NCBI RefSeq assembly: GCF_044385915.1
Contig: NZ_JBISCC010000129.1
Coordinates: 372,001 to 436,000 of the forward strand
From: Thalassobellus citreus
GTDB lineage: Bacteria; Bacteroidota; Bacteroidia; Flavobacteriales; Flavobacteriaceae
Direction: 5' to 3'
DNA: 64,000 nucleotides
Positions 7,048 to 15,408 of the stretch are shown piece after piece (within the stretch, counting starts at the first letter, position 1; every line of letters starts with the position of its first letter). A program made the position numbers and the translations under genes. The notes below the pieces were generated by a model. The model was given only the letters and a program-made list of their open reading frames with translations, ran no database searches and was not told where the DNA came from.

Positions 7048-9438
7048 TTATATTTCGTTTTCTAAATGTTGATCTAATGCTGATAAATCTGTTATTAGCA
7101 CTTGTCTTGCTTTACTACCTTCAAAAGGACCAACAATACCTGCGGCTTCTAATTGATCTATAATTCTGCCTGCTCGATTGTAACCTAATTTTAATTTACG
7201 TTGTAATAATGAAGCAGAACCTTGTTGAGCTGTAACTATAACAATAGCTGCATCTTTAAACAGTTTATCCCTGTCTGATATGTCTATATCAAGACTTGTG
7301 CCACTTTCTTCACCAACGTATTCTGGAAGTTGATAAGCGTCTGGATATGCTTTTTGTGCACCAATAAAATCAACAATTCTTTCAACTTCTGGAGTATCAA
7401 CAAAGGCACATTGTACGCGAATTAAATCGTTTCCTTGTGTGTATAACATATCTCCACGACCAATAAGTTGATCGGCACCTGAGCCATCTAAGATAGTACG
7501 AGAATCTATTTTTGATGTTACTCTAAAAGCAATACGTGCTGGGAAGTTTGCTTTTATAATACCTGTAATTACATTAACCGAAGGACGCTGAGTTGCAATA
7601 ATTAAATGAATACCAATGGCACGTGCTAATTGTGCTAAACGGGCAATAGGTGTTTCTACTTCTTTTCCAGCAGTCATTATTAAATCGGCAAACTCATCAA
7701 CCACTAAAACAATATATGGAAGGAATTGATGTCCATCATTAGGATTTAATTTACGAGCCTTAAACTTTGCATTGTATTCGGCAATATTTCTACATAAAGC
7801 ATTTTTAAGTAGTTCGTAGCGGTTATCCATTTCAATACACAAAGAGTTTAGTGTATTTATGACTTTAGTATTATCTGTTATAATAGCATCTTCACTATCT
7901 GGAAGTTTTGCTAAATAATGGCGCTCAATTTTATTGAATAATGTAAGCTCTACCTTTTTAGGGTCGACTAATATAAACTTAACTTCAGCGGGATGTTTTT
8001 TGTATAATAATGATGTTAGTACAGCATTTAATCCAACAGATTTTCCTTGACCGGTAGCACCTGCCATTAGTAAGTGTGGCATTTTTGCTAAATCGACCAC
8101 TAAAGTTTCGTTACTAATTGTTTTACCTAACGCAATAGGTAATTGCATTTCGGACTTTTGAAATTTTTGTGATGCAATAGCCGATCGCATTGAAACGATT
8201 GTTGAATTTTTATTAGGAACCTCAATACCAATAGTTCCTTTTCCAGGAATAGGAGCAATAATACGTATACCTAATGCAGCCAAAGAAAGAGCAATATCAT
8301 CTTCTAAATTTTTAATTTTAGAAATACGTACTCCAGCTTCTGGTACAATTTCATAGAGAGTAACTGTTGGTCCAATAGTGGCTTTAATACTTGCAATACC
8401 AATTTTATAATTACTTAAAGTATCAACAATTTTATTTTTATTTTCTTCAAGTTCGTCTTGGTTTATTGTAATTCCTCCAGTATCATATTGTTTTAAAAGA
8501 TCTAAAGGAGGAAATTGATAATTTCCGAGTTCTAAAGTGGGATCGAATTGTCCAAAATCTTCAACAAGTTTGTTTGCTAAATTATCGGTTTCAGATAGTT
8601 CTTCAGGAACTTCAACAACTTTTATTTCTAAATCTTCATCTATTGTTTCTTCTTCCGCAACTTTAACTTCAAGTATTGTTTTTTCTTCCGCAACAACTGT
8701 TTTAGGTTTTGTAGGCTTCTTTGGTTCAGGTTTATTATTATCAAGAGGAATTTCAAAAGCAGATTTAAAAGCTTCGGCTTCTTCTGTTAAATTATTATCT
8801 AAAGGAACGATGATGTCTTCTTTCATTTCTGAAAATTCATCCTTTATATTCTTTTTAGCTGATGAGAATAGTGTTGTGAAACTTTCAAAGGTAAGTTTAA
8901 AACGTATGGCTAAATAGGTTATTAATCCAAATAAAAGTAAAAGCGACACACCAATTTTTCCTATATAATCTTGAAGAAAACTATTTACTTCAAAGCCAAT
9001 AGTGCCTCCTAAAAGATCATTATTATTTCCAAAAAAACCTAAAAGGATTGAAGCCCATATTACAATTAAAGTACCCCAAAACCAATGTTTTCTTAGTTTG
9101 CTTTTGTTTATATTCATTAAAGTATAAATACCAGAAATAAATATAAGTCCAGAGAAAATAAATGATGGAATTCCAAAACCTTTTTGAATAAAGAAATCGC
9201 TTAACCAAGCACCTAATTTACTTAACCAGTTTTCGGCTTTTGCATCGCGTGAAGCAAATTCAGAAAGTGTACTTTGGTCTGCTTCTCCTGTAAAGAAAAA
9301 AGAAATAAATGCAATACATAATAAAACACCAAAAAGTACAAGAAAACTACCTACAACTAATTTTTGTTGACTAGATAGCTTGAAATTAGGCTTTTTAAGT
9401 TTTTTTCGTGGTGTTTTTTTTGTTTTGCTTTTCGCCAT
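7048..9438 (-). CDS. ftsK: DNA translocase FtsK
   Basis: A 796-residue septal DNA pump that moves chromosome ends during division. The N-terminus has a basic leader and four membrane segments (about 26-48, 92-110, 120-137, 162-180). A charged, Glu/Pro/Lys-rich linker (about 195-290) follows, then the alpha/beta motor with Walker A GATGQGKS (460-467) and Walker B LVVDEFADL (about 587). The C-terminal gamma winged helix (about 735-790, GYNRAGRIIDQLEAAGIVGP) binds the orienting KOPS sequences. The linker is short compared with E. coli FtsK (1329 aa), as is usual in Bacteroidota. It heads a minus-strand operon with the LolA-like carrier. Confidence 0.97.
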   Translation of the reverse strand: MAKSKTKKTPRKKLKKPNFKLSSQQKLVVGSFLVLFGVLLCIAFISFFFTGEADQSTLSEFASRDAKAENWLSKLGAWLSDFFIQKGFGIPSFIFSGLIFISGIYTLMNINKSKLRKHWFWGTLIVIWASILLGFFGNNNDLLGGTIGFEVNSFLQDYIGKIGVSLLLLFGLITYLAIRFKLTFESFTTLFSSAKKNIKDEFSEMKEDIIVPLDNNLTEEAEAFKSAFEIPLDNNKPEPKKPTKPKTVVAEEKTILEVKVAEEETIDEDLEIKVVEVPEELSETDNLANKLVEDFGQFDPTLELGNYQFPPLDLLKQYDTGGITINQDELEENKNKIVDTLSNYKIGIASIKATIGPTVTLYEIVPEAGVRISKIKNLEDDIALSLAALGIRIIAPIPGKGTIGIEVPNKNSTIVSMRSAIASQKFQKSEMQLPIALGKTISNETLVVDLAKMPHLLMAGATGQGKSVGLNAVLTSLLYKKHPAEVKFILVDPKKVELTLFNKIERHYLAKLPDSEDAIITDNTKVINTLNSLCIEMDNRYELLKNALCRNIAEYNAKFKARKLNPNDGHQFLPYIVLVVDEFADLIMTAGKEVETPIARLAQLARAIGIHLIIATQRPSVNVITGIIKANFPARIAFRVTSKIDSRTILDGSGADQLIGRGDMLYTQGNDLIRVQCAFVDTPEVERIVDFIGAQKAYPDAYQLPEYVGEESGTSLDIDISDRDKLFKDAAIVIVTAQQGSASLLQRKLKLGYNRAGRIIDQLEAAGIVGPFEGSKARQVLITDLSALDQHLENEI

Positions 9439-9503
9439 TAAGGTTGGTTTCTATATTTTATGGTAGAAATCTGTTATTTATTGTTTGTGTTTTTACAAAG
9501 CAA

Positions 9504-9511
9504 CAAAAATA
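9504..9511 (-). promoter_or_regulatory. -7 box upstream of ftsK
   Basis: On the minus strand TATTTTTG matches TAnnTTTG, 65 bases upstream of the ftsK start and in the gap after dgkA. Confidence 0.4.
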
Positions 9512-9546
9512 CAAATTACTAACGTTTATTCTAGGGGTAATAGTAT

Positions 9547-9915
9547 TTAAAAAATCTTTGGAATATATATTATTAAACCAATGGCTATAGCAAAAAGAGA
9601 TGCTATAAAAACTGCTCCGGCAGCAATATCTTTAATTAGCCCTATTTTACTATGATGTTCTGGGTGTATAAAGTTGGCAATTTCTTCAATAGCCGTATTA
9701 ATTCCCTCAATACTCATTACTAAGCCAATTGCTAAAAGTTGAATAATCCACTCGTTTGAGGAAATGTTGAAAAAGAACCCTGCAACTGTAACCAAAATAG
9801 CTAGTGTAAATTGAATTTTTATGCTAGCCTCTGTTTTTAAAAGAAGAAAAGCACCTTTAAAAGCATAGCCAACACTTTTTATTCTATTTGCTATGAAGGA
9901 TTCTTTTTCAGACAT
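9547..9915 (-). CDS. dgkA: Diacylglycerol kinase family protein
   Basis: A 122-residue integral membrane kinase of the DgkA/undecaprenol kinase type, which recycles diacylglycerol or undecaprenol with ATP. It has the expected N-terminal amphipathic segment and three membrane helices (about 33-50, 53-70, 95-118). The family signature lies between helices 2 and 3: residues EGINTAIEEIANF with the E-x-x-N-T-A-I-E catalytic pattern. Length matches the family (about 120). It lies 13 bases downstream of tpx and may be read from the same transcript. Substrate (diacylglycerol or undecaprenol) cannot be told from sequence alone. Confidence 0.92.
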   Translation of the reverse strand: MSEKESFIANRIKSVGYAFKGAFLLLKTEASIKIQFTLAILVTVAGFFFNISSNEWIIQLLAIGLVMSIEGINTAIEEIANFIHPEHHSKIGLIKDIAAGAVFIASLFAIAIGLIIYIPKIF

Positions 9916-9928
9916 CTATAATAATATA

Positions 9929-10432
9929 TTATGAATATAAAGCTTCTAATGCAGCTTTGTAATTTGGTTCATCTACTATTTCAGGAACTTGTTCTGTATA
10001 CAAAACGGTACCGTTTTCATCTAAAACAACAACACAACGTGAGTGTAAAGCTTCTAATGGTCCAGTGATGAAGTTTAAGCCATAATCTTTACCAAAACTC
10101 CCATCTTTATAGTCAGAAAGATTGATAACATTATCTAAGCCTTCGGCTCCACAAAAACGAGCTTGAGCAAATGGTAAATCGTGAGAAATACAAAGTACTT
10201 TGGTGTTTTCTAATTCGCTTGCTTCTTTGTTAAATTGTCTAACAGATTGTGCGCAAGTACCAGTATCTATACTTGGGAAAATATTTAATACAACCTTACT
10301 GCCAGCAAAATCATTTAAACTTTTAGAAGATAAATCTGTTGCTGTTAATGTAAAGTTAGGTGCTTTTGAACCTATTTTTGGTAATTCGCCAGAGGTTTCA
10401 ATTGGGCCTCCTTTTAGTGTAACTGTTGCCAT
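9929..10432 (-). CDS. tpx: Thiol peroxidase Tpx
   Basis: A 167-residue atypical 2-Cys peroxiredoxin of the Tpx family that reduces H2O2 and alkyl hydroperoxides with thioredoxin. The peroxidatic cysteine is Cys60 in DTGTCAQSVRQF and the resolving cysteine is Cys94 in ARFCGAEG, one residue offset from the E. coli Tpx pair 61/95. The N-terminal VTLKGGPI and the motif APNFTLTATDL are also characteristic. It sits close to a thioredoxin and a 2-Cys peroxiredoxin on the same strand, so this stretch is a peroxide-defence group. A terminator upstream (10511-10548) separates it from the small protein gene, so it probably has its own promoter in 10433-10510. Confidence 0.95.
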   Translation of the reverse strand: MATVTLKGGPIETSGELPKIGSKAPNFTLTATDLSSKSLNDFAGSKVVLNIFPSIDTGTCAQSVRQFNKEASELENTKVLCISHDLPFAQARFCGAEGLDNVINLSDYKDGSFGKDYGLNFITGPLEALHSRCVVVLDENGTVLYTEQVPEIVDEPNYKAALEALYS

Positions 10433-10510
10433 TTTTTTGTTTTTAATTTTAGAATTTAAAAATATGAATATTTAATCTTTCAAACGGTGTTTTTGTAAAA
10501 ATTGTTTAAC

Positions 10511-10548
10511 AAAAAAACGCTTTATCTTTTTTATCTGATAAAGCGTTT
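10511..10548 (-). terminator. Terminator after the small protein gene
   Basis: Twelve-base arms AAACGCTTTATC (10515-10526) and GATAAAGCGTTT (10537-10548), with a run of seven T on the minus strand after the stem. It ends the peroxiredoxin-thioredoxin-small protein transcript. Confidence 0.88.
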
Positions 10549-10570
10549 GTAATTTTATTTTAAATAAAGT

Positions 10571-10828
10571 TTACGAATCAATAGAACCTAAAACACGTTT
10601 CATAAAACCGTTTAAAGCATCTTTTTTAGTAGCACCATCTTTAACCATTTTGTTAACTTCAATAGCGCCGTACATATTAGAGATTAATTCTCCAATAACG
10701 TCTAACTCTTCATCTTTTAACGAAGGAACTTCGGTTAAAGCTTCTAGAGTTTCAATAGTTTCAATAACGAAATCTTCGTCATTATCTTCTATAAACTGAG
10801 TTAGGTGTTTAATTACTGGTAATTTCAT
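10571..10828 (-). CDS. Small conserved flavobacterial protein (probably DUF6952 family)
   Basis: An 85-residue acidic, helical protein with no signal peptide, membrane segment or recognisable catalytic motif. It begins MKLPVIKHL and continues with a Glu-rich helix (FIEDNDEDFVIETIETLEALTE) and a lysine-rich C-terminal helix. I recall it as the DUF6952 family of flavobacteria; that name is from memory. Its start overlaps the end of the thioredoxin gene by 20 bases, so the two are translationally linked. Together with the peroxiredoxin upstream, this suggests a role in redox homeostasis, but the biochemical function is unknown. Confidence 0.75.
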   Translation of the reverse strand: MKLPVIKHLTQFIEDNDEDFVIETIETLEALTEVPSLKDEELDVIGELISNMYGAIEVNKMVKDGATKKDALNGFMKRVLGSIDS

Positions 10829-11120
10829 CTACTAATTCTTTTAAAACATCAAACTTGTTGGTTTGAACTTGGTTTACAAATGCACCATTTTTAAATGTGG
10901 CAAATGTTGGTAAATTATCAACGTTTGCTAGTTTTCTTGATTCAGGAAATTTTTCAGCATCAGCAATTACAAAAACTGCATTGTCATTTTCAGAAGCTAA
11001 TTTTTTAAATTTTGGCTTCATAATTCTACAATTTCCACACCATGTTGCAGCGTATTGTACAACTACTATATCGTTACTGTTTACAATTTCTTGTAAATTG
11101 TCTTGAGCTAATTCTTGCAT
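10809..11120 (-). CDS. Thioredoxin-family protein (WCGNC)
   Basis: A 103-residue cytoplasmic thioredoxin-fold protein. The active site is WCGNC with Cys28 and Cys31, replacing the usual WCGPC. The middle Asn should change the redox potential relative to canonical thioredoxin. The cis-proline loop is visible as NLPTFATF (about 68-75). There is no signal peptide. It lies 11 bases downstream of the 2-Cys peroxiredoxin and overlaps the next small gene, so it is the likely dedicated electron donor of that peroxiredoxin. That pairing is an inference from gene order. Confidence 0.9.
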   Translation of the reverse strand: MQELAQDNLQEIVNSNDIVVVQYAATWCGNCRIMKPKFKKLASENDNAVFVIADAEKFPESRKLANVDNLPTFATFKNGAFVNQVQTNKFDVLKELVDEITSN

Positions 11121-11131
11121 AACTTTATAAT

Positions 11132-11770
11132 TTAGTGTGAAGCTAAATATTCTGCAGTTCCTTTAGCATTAGGAGCCATAGCTTCTTTTCCTTCTTCCCA
11201 GTTTGCAGGACAAACTTCTCCTTTTTCTTGTACATGTGTTAAAGCGTCTATTAAACGAATATATTCACCAACATTTCTACCTAAAGGCATGTTGTTAATG
11301 CTTTCGTGTTGTACAACACCATCTTCATCAATAATATAAGTTGCTCTGTAAGTTACATTATCGCCTTCAACTTGAACGGTTCCTGTTTCTTCATCAAACG
11401 TTTCGTTTGTAATATCAAGAATACCTAAAATACTAGATAAGTTTCTGTTACTATCTGCTAAAATAGGGTATGTTACACCTTCAATTCCTCCGTTGTCTTT
11501 TGCAGCACTTAACCATGCAAAATGAACTTCTGGTGTGTCGCAAGAAGCTCCAATTACAATCGTGTTACGTTTTTCAAATTCTGGTAAAGCCGCTTGAAAT
11601 GCATGTAATTCTGTTGGACATACAAATGTGAAATCTTTTGGGTACCAAAATAAAACTACTTTTTTTTTGTTGTTAACTGCTTCTTCAAGAACGTTTACTT
11701 TAAAAGTATCGCCCATTTCGTTCATTGCGTCAACGTTTAAATTTGGGAATTTTTTTCCTACTAATGCCAT
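11132..11770 (-). CDS. Typical 2-Cys peroxiredoxin (AhpC/Prx1 type)
   Basis: A 212-residue peroxiredoxin that reduces peroxides. The peroxidatic Cys51 is in DFTFVCPTE and the resolving Cys187 is in GEVCPANW, the normal arrangement for a homodimeric typical 2-Cys enzyme. Additional family motifs are the YPKDF lead-in and the SINNMPLGRNVGEYIR segment. No ahpF-like reductase is adjacent; instead a thioredoxin follows, suggesting thioredoxin-dependent recycling. It is the first gene of a three-gene unit ending at the 10511 terminator and has a good -7 box upstream. Confidence 0.95.
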   Translation of the reverse strand: MALVGKKFPNLNVDAMNEMGDTFKVNVLEEAVNNKKKVVLFWYPKDFTFVCPTELHAFQAALPEFEKRNTIVIGASCDTPEVHFAWLSAAKDNGGIEGVTYPILADSNRNLSSILGILDITNETFDEETGTVQVEGDNVTYRATYIIDEDGVVQHESINNMPLGRNVGEYIRLIDALTHVQEKGEVCPANWEEGKEAMAPNAKGTAEYLASH

Positions 11771-11808
11771 GTGTTTTTATATTTAATTATTATTAATTTT
11801 CGATAATA

Positions 11809-11816
11809 CAAAGATA
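11809..11816 (-). promoter_or_regulatory. -7 box of the peroxiredoxin unit
   Basis: Minus strand TATCTTTG matches TAnnTTTG, 38 bases upstream of the peroxiredoxin ATG. TTGTG lies about 20 bases further upstream as a possible weak -33 element. Confidence 0.5.
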
Positions 11817-11911
11817 AGACACAAGCTAAAATATTGAATAAAATAAAATTTTAATTTTTTATTTAACTATAAGTTTAATTTATGATGTTTTTTGATTGTT
11901 ATAAATTTATC

Positions 11912-13381
11912 TTATTTATTAGTAAGTTGTTTTATTTTAATTGAAAACGCAGCAAATAAAAGTGTGGTGAAAGGACTTAGCCAATTAAAGAACGCATAAC
12001 CTGCATATGAGAAGGTGTCTACACCAAGAACGCCACTTTGATAAGCTCCGCAGGTATTCCAAGGTATTAAAACAGACGTTACTGTACCAGAGTCTTCTAA
12101 AGTTCTACTTAGGTTTTCGGGTGCTAAGCCTTTATCTTCATAAGCTTTTTTAAACATTTTACCAGGAATAACAATGGCTAAATATTGGTCTGACGCAATA
12201 GTATTTAAGCCTAAACAGCTAATAACTGTGCTTGCAAAGAGGCCAAAAACAGATGAGGCAATAGAAAGTAACATTTTTGTTATTCTGGCTAATGCGCCAA
12301 TGCCGTCCATAATACCTCCAAAAACCATAGCGCATATAATAAGTAAAATGGTCCATAGCATACCGTTCATGCCTCCAGCAGAAAAGAGTTCATTAAGTTT
12401 TTCATTATTTGTTGTTATCTGGGTATCTGTAAGTATAGAGGTAATAATTGCATTAAGTTTAGAGTCACTTAAATTTGTTAAAACCTCTGGTTGAAAAATA
12501 AATGCAAAAATAGCGGCTAAAATTACACCTGAGCTCAACGCTATTAATGGCTTTGTTTTAAAAAGGATTAATACTATTACAACTACTGGTACAATAAATA
12601 ACCATGGAGAAATATTGAATGTTGAGTTTATAGTAGATAATAAACCGCTTAAATCGGCATTTCCAGTTGTGCTTATATTTAAACTAATAATAGTAAAAAT
12701 TATTAAAGTAACAATTACAGTTGGTACAGTTGTAATAGCCATATATCTAATATGCGTAAACAAATCGGTTCCAGCCATAGCGGGCGCTAAGTTTGTTGTA
12801 TCGCTTAAAGGAGACATTTTATCACCAAAATAAGCTCCAGATATTACAGCTCCAGCTATCATTCCGGTATCAATACCAAGCGCAGTGCCAATACCAACCA
12901 ATGCAATACCTACAGTGGCGGACGTGGTCCATGAACTTCCAGTAGCAATTGAAATTATAGAACAAATAATAACTGTTGCAGGTAAAAATATTGACGGATT
13001 TAAAACTTGTAAACCATAATAAACCATAGCAGGAATAACACCACTTATTAGCCACGTGCCAGCCAAAGCTCCAACTAAAAATAATATTAAAATTGGCACA
13101 AAAACACTTTTTAAATTTTCATAAACTTCTTTAAGCATGAGCTGAATAGATACTTTATTAAAAAATCCAACTATTGCAGCTACTAACCCTCCAAGTAATA
13201 ATATTATTTGGTTTGTATAGGTGCCAAACCATTCTTGATCTTCTACAAAAAAGATATTATAGGCAAGCATGCTCATAAGAATTATAACAGGAATTATAGC
13301 TTCCCAGATGTTAAGTTCTTTGTTTTCAATAATGTTTTGGTTGTCTGCTTTAATTTTGGAGATATTGTTCTGATCTTGCAT
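11912..13381 (-). CDS. nhaC: NhaC-family Na+/H+ antiporter
   Basis: A 489-residue integral membrane antiporter of the NhaC family, exchanging sodium for protons across the inner membrane. About eleven to twelve hydrophobic segments are visible from residue about 26 to the C-terminus. Family motifs include the glycine-rich SGAYFGDKMSPLSDTTNLA segment, the TGSSWTTSATVGIAL stretch and IPWNTCGAY near the end. I chose the start at 13381 (MQDQNN) rather than the longer frame to 13435, because the extra 18 residues are not family-like and lie in the divergent promoter region. Substrate could also be an amine or malate/lactate, as in some NhaC relatives. Confidence 0.88.
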   Translation of the reverse strand: MQDQNNISKIKADNQNIIENKELNIWEAIIPVIILMSMLAYNIFFVEDQEWFGTYTNQIILLLGGLVAAIVGFFNKVSIQLMLKEVYENLKSVFVPILILFLVGALAGTWLISGVIPAMVYYGLQVLNPSIFLPATVIICSIISIATGSSWTTSATVGIALVGIGTALGIDTGMIAGAVISGAYFGDKMSPLSDTTNLAPAMAGTDLFTHIRYMAITTVPTVIVTLIIFTIISLNISTTGNADLSGLLSTINSTFNISPWLFIVPVVVIVLILFKTKPLIALSSGVILAAIFAFIFQPEVLTNLSDSKLNAIITSILTDTQITTNNEKLNELFSAGGMNGMLWTILLIICAMVFGGIMDGIGALARITKMLLSIASSVFGLFASTVISCLGLNTIASDQYLAIVIPGKMFKKAYEDKGLAPENLSRTLEDSGTVTSVLIPWNTCGAYQSGVLGVDTFSYAGYAFFNWLSPFTTLLFAAFSIKIKQLTNK

Positions 13382-13445
13382 TCTATGGTTTTTGTGATGT
13401 AATGTTACGATTTTAGTAGAATGTATGCAAATCATATGAGTTGAT

Positions 13446-13453
13446 TACATTTG
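13446..13453 (+). promoter_or_regulatory. -7 box for the YdjM-like gene
   Basis: TACATTTG matches TAnnTTTG and ends 21 bases before the ATG at 13475. Confidence 0.5.
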
Positions 13454-13474
13454 CATCTTATTTTAAATTATATA

Positions 13475-14497
13475 ATGGATTCGTTAACTCAAATTGTATT
13501 AGGAGCTGCTTGTGGAGAAGCAATACTTGGAAAAAAGATAGGGAATAAAGCCTTGTTATTTGGAGCTATTGGTGGTACAATACCAGATTTAGATGTTTTG
13601 GTTGGTGGTTGGTTGCATGGTAATGAAATTGATGCGATGCTATTTCATAGAGGATTTATGCACTCCATTTTATTTTCTGTTTTAGCAGCTTTTCTATTAG
13701 GATGGCTTGTTTATAAGCTCTACAATTCTGGTAAACGATTGCATACAACAACCCAAAAAGATTGGGTTTTATTATTCTTTTGGTCACTTTTTACGCATCC
13801 TATTTTAGATTGTTTTACGCCTTATGGCACACAGTTATTTGCGCCTTTTAGTAATTATCGTGTGGCGTTTAATAATATAGCGGTTGCAGACCCGCTATAT
13901 ACGTTGCCTTTTTTAATATGTATGATTGTTTTAATGTTTTTTAAAAGAAGAACTGTTAAAAGACAATTATGGCTTAAGCTAGGAATTGGTATAAGTTCTA
14001 TATATATGATTCTTACTTTAGGAAATAAATTATATATCGATTCAGTTTTTAGAAAATCTTTAAAAGATAGCGATGTAAATGCCATACGATTTACTACACA
14101 ACCAGCTATTTTAAATAATATACTTTGGTATGGTATAGCTGAAACCGATTCGTCTTATTTTGTTGCTAATTATTCGTTGTTTGATACAAAAAACAGGTTT
14201 TTAAACTTTAAAGCTATTCCTAAACAGCGCGATTTAAAACCTTCAAAATTTAATGATATTAAGAATTTAGCATGGTTTAGTAATCAATATTATAGCGTTT
14301 ATAAAATTGGTGATAATGAATTTCAATACAATGATTTAAGATATCCTATTTTAGATGAAAATACTCCAAATACATCTGTATTTAGTTTATTGCTTTATAA
14401 AGATGAAAATAGGCTTAATATGAAACCTTTTGAACCTAAATTTGATAGTTTGGGCGATGTTATGAATAGTATGTGGATACGAATTAAAGGAATTTAA
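13475..14497 (+). CDS. Membrane-bound metal-dependent hydrolase, YdjM/LexA-regulated family
   Basis: A 340-residue membrane protein of the metal-dependent hydrolase family that includes E. coli YdjM. The N-terminus reads MDSLTQIVLGAACGEAILG, and metal-binding-type motifs follow: IPDLDVL (about 39-45), HRGFMHS with two histidines (about 60-66) and HPILDCFTPYG (about 108-118). Four to five hydrophobic segments occupy the first 185 residues. The remaining soluble region (about 190-340) is characteristic of the flavobacterial form. Start taken at 13475, because the longer frame (13451) would begin inside the promoter. The true substrate of this family is unknown. Confidence 0.85.
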   Translation: MDSLTQIVLGAACGEAILGKKIGNKALLFGAIGGTIPDLDVLVGGWLHGNEIDAMLFHRGFMHSILFSVLAAFLLGWLVYKLYNSGKRLHTTTQKDWVLLFFWSLFTHPILDCFTPYGTQLFAPFSNYRVAFNNIAVADPLYTLPFLICMIVLMFFKRRTVKRQLWLKLGIGISSIYMILTLGNKLYIDSVFRKSLKDSDVNAIRFTTQPAILNNILWYGIAETDSSYFVANYSLFDTKNRFLNFKAIPKQRDLKPSKFNDIKNLAWFSNQYYSVYKIGDNEFQYNDLRYPILDENTPNTSVFSLLLYKDENRLNMKPFEPKFDSLGDVMNSMWIRIKGI

Positions 14498-14534
14498 AAG
14501 ATGCTTAATTTTTGCAAAAGAGTGTTTCTTTAAA

Positions 14535-14577
14535 TAATTAAGGCTTGACGATATTTTAAATCATCAAGCCTTAATTA
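14535..14577. terminator. Inverted repeat between convergent genes
   Basis: Fourteen-base arms TAATTAAGGCTTGA and its complement flank a 15-base loop. It is a bidirectional stem between the YdjM-like and DUF6263 genes. The T runs are weak, so efficiency is uncertain. Confidence 0.65.
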
Positions 14578-14602
14578 TAAAAATAATAATAGGTTTTTTA
14601 CT

Positions 14603-15337
14603 TTATATCTTTTCAGATAATACACTAATGTTACTTTCTATTGTTTGTCCTTGTACACTCATCTTCATAACTATATTTGATTCAGAAGGAACCCCAGTTG
14701 TTTTGTCAATATTCATGTCTCCGCTAATGTCTCCTTCAGTTAAACCTAAAATAGAGCCAGAAATATCTATAATAATTTCATTTTCAGAAATTGATTTTAC
14801 AGTATAAACAAATTTCATTTTCATGCCTTTAGATTCTTTGTCCATTTCCCAAGTACTTCCTACTTTAACAGCTTCTTTAGGGTATGTAACATTACTTAAT
14901 TGATTTCCTATATCATCTAACCCAGGAGTTTTTGGTTCAACATGTATTTCTGTAACTTCACCTAAATTATTTCCTTTAGCAGAAATAACAGCATTTAACA
15001 TTGGGCTCATTTGTGTTTTAAGCATTTTTCCCATATCGTCTAATTCTTCATCTTTTTTATCAGAATCAAAATTCATTGTTTGACCTCCAGCATTAGAATT
15101 CATGGCTATTTTGGTAAATTTTATGGTGCTATCATAAATATCATCATTAACATCAGTTATATCCATTTCCATACTCATCTTCATATCCATATTTCCTGCA
15201 GCTCCCATGTTTTGAGATATTTCTATAGACATTTTGTATTTATCTCCTTTGTTGTAGTTTAATCTTAATAAGGTAGATTCTTGAGCATTGCTTATTAGAA
15301 CAAATGCTAGCATTAAAAAAGTTAATGTATTTTTCAT
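14603..15337 (-). CDS. Secreted DUF6263-family protein
   Basis: A 244-residue exported protein. Residues 1-18 are a signal peptide ending LISNAQ. The mature part is beta-rich, with an unusually methionine-rich stretch (about 45-60, NMGAAGNMDMKMSMEMDI) and alternating charged strands such as KFVYTVKSISENEIIIDISG. It resembles the DUF6263 family of Bacteroidota; the name is from memory. No lipobox or catalytic motif is visible. It is a single gene between convergent and divergent neighbours, so context gives no function. The Met-rich segment recalls metal-binding sequences, but this is speculative. Confidence 0.75.
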   Translation of the reverse strand: MKNTLTFLMLAFVLISNAQESTLLRLNYNKGDKYKMSIEISQNMGAAGNMDMKMSMEMDITDVNDDIYDSTIKFTKIAMNSNAGGQTMNFDSDKKDEELDDMGKMLKTQMSPMLNAVISAKGNNLGEVTEIHVEPKTPGLDDIGNQLSNVTYPKEAVKVGSTWEMDKESKGMKMKFVYTVKSISENEIIIDISGSILGLTEGDISGDMNIDKTTGVPSESNIVMKMSVQGQTIESNISVLSEKI

Positions 15338-15408
15338 TTTATAAGTTTTTATATGCAGCTAATATAAGAAAGTATTGTAAGAAAAATACATAAATAATAT
15401 TGTTTAAA

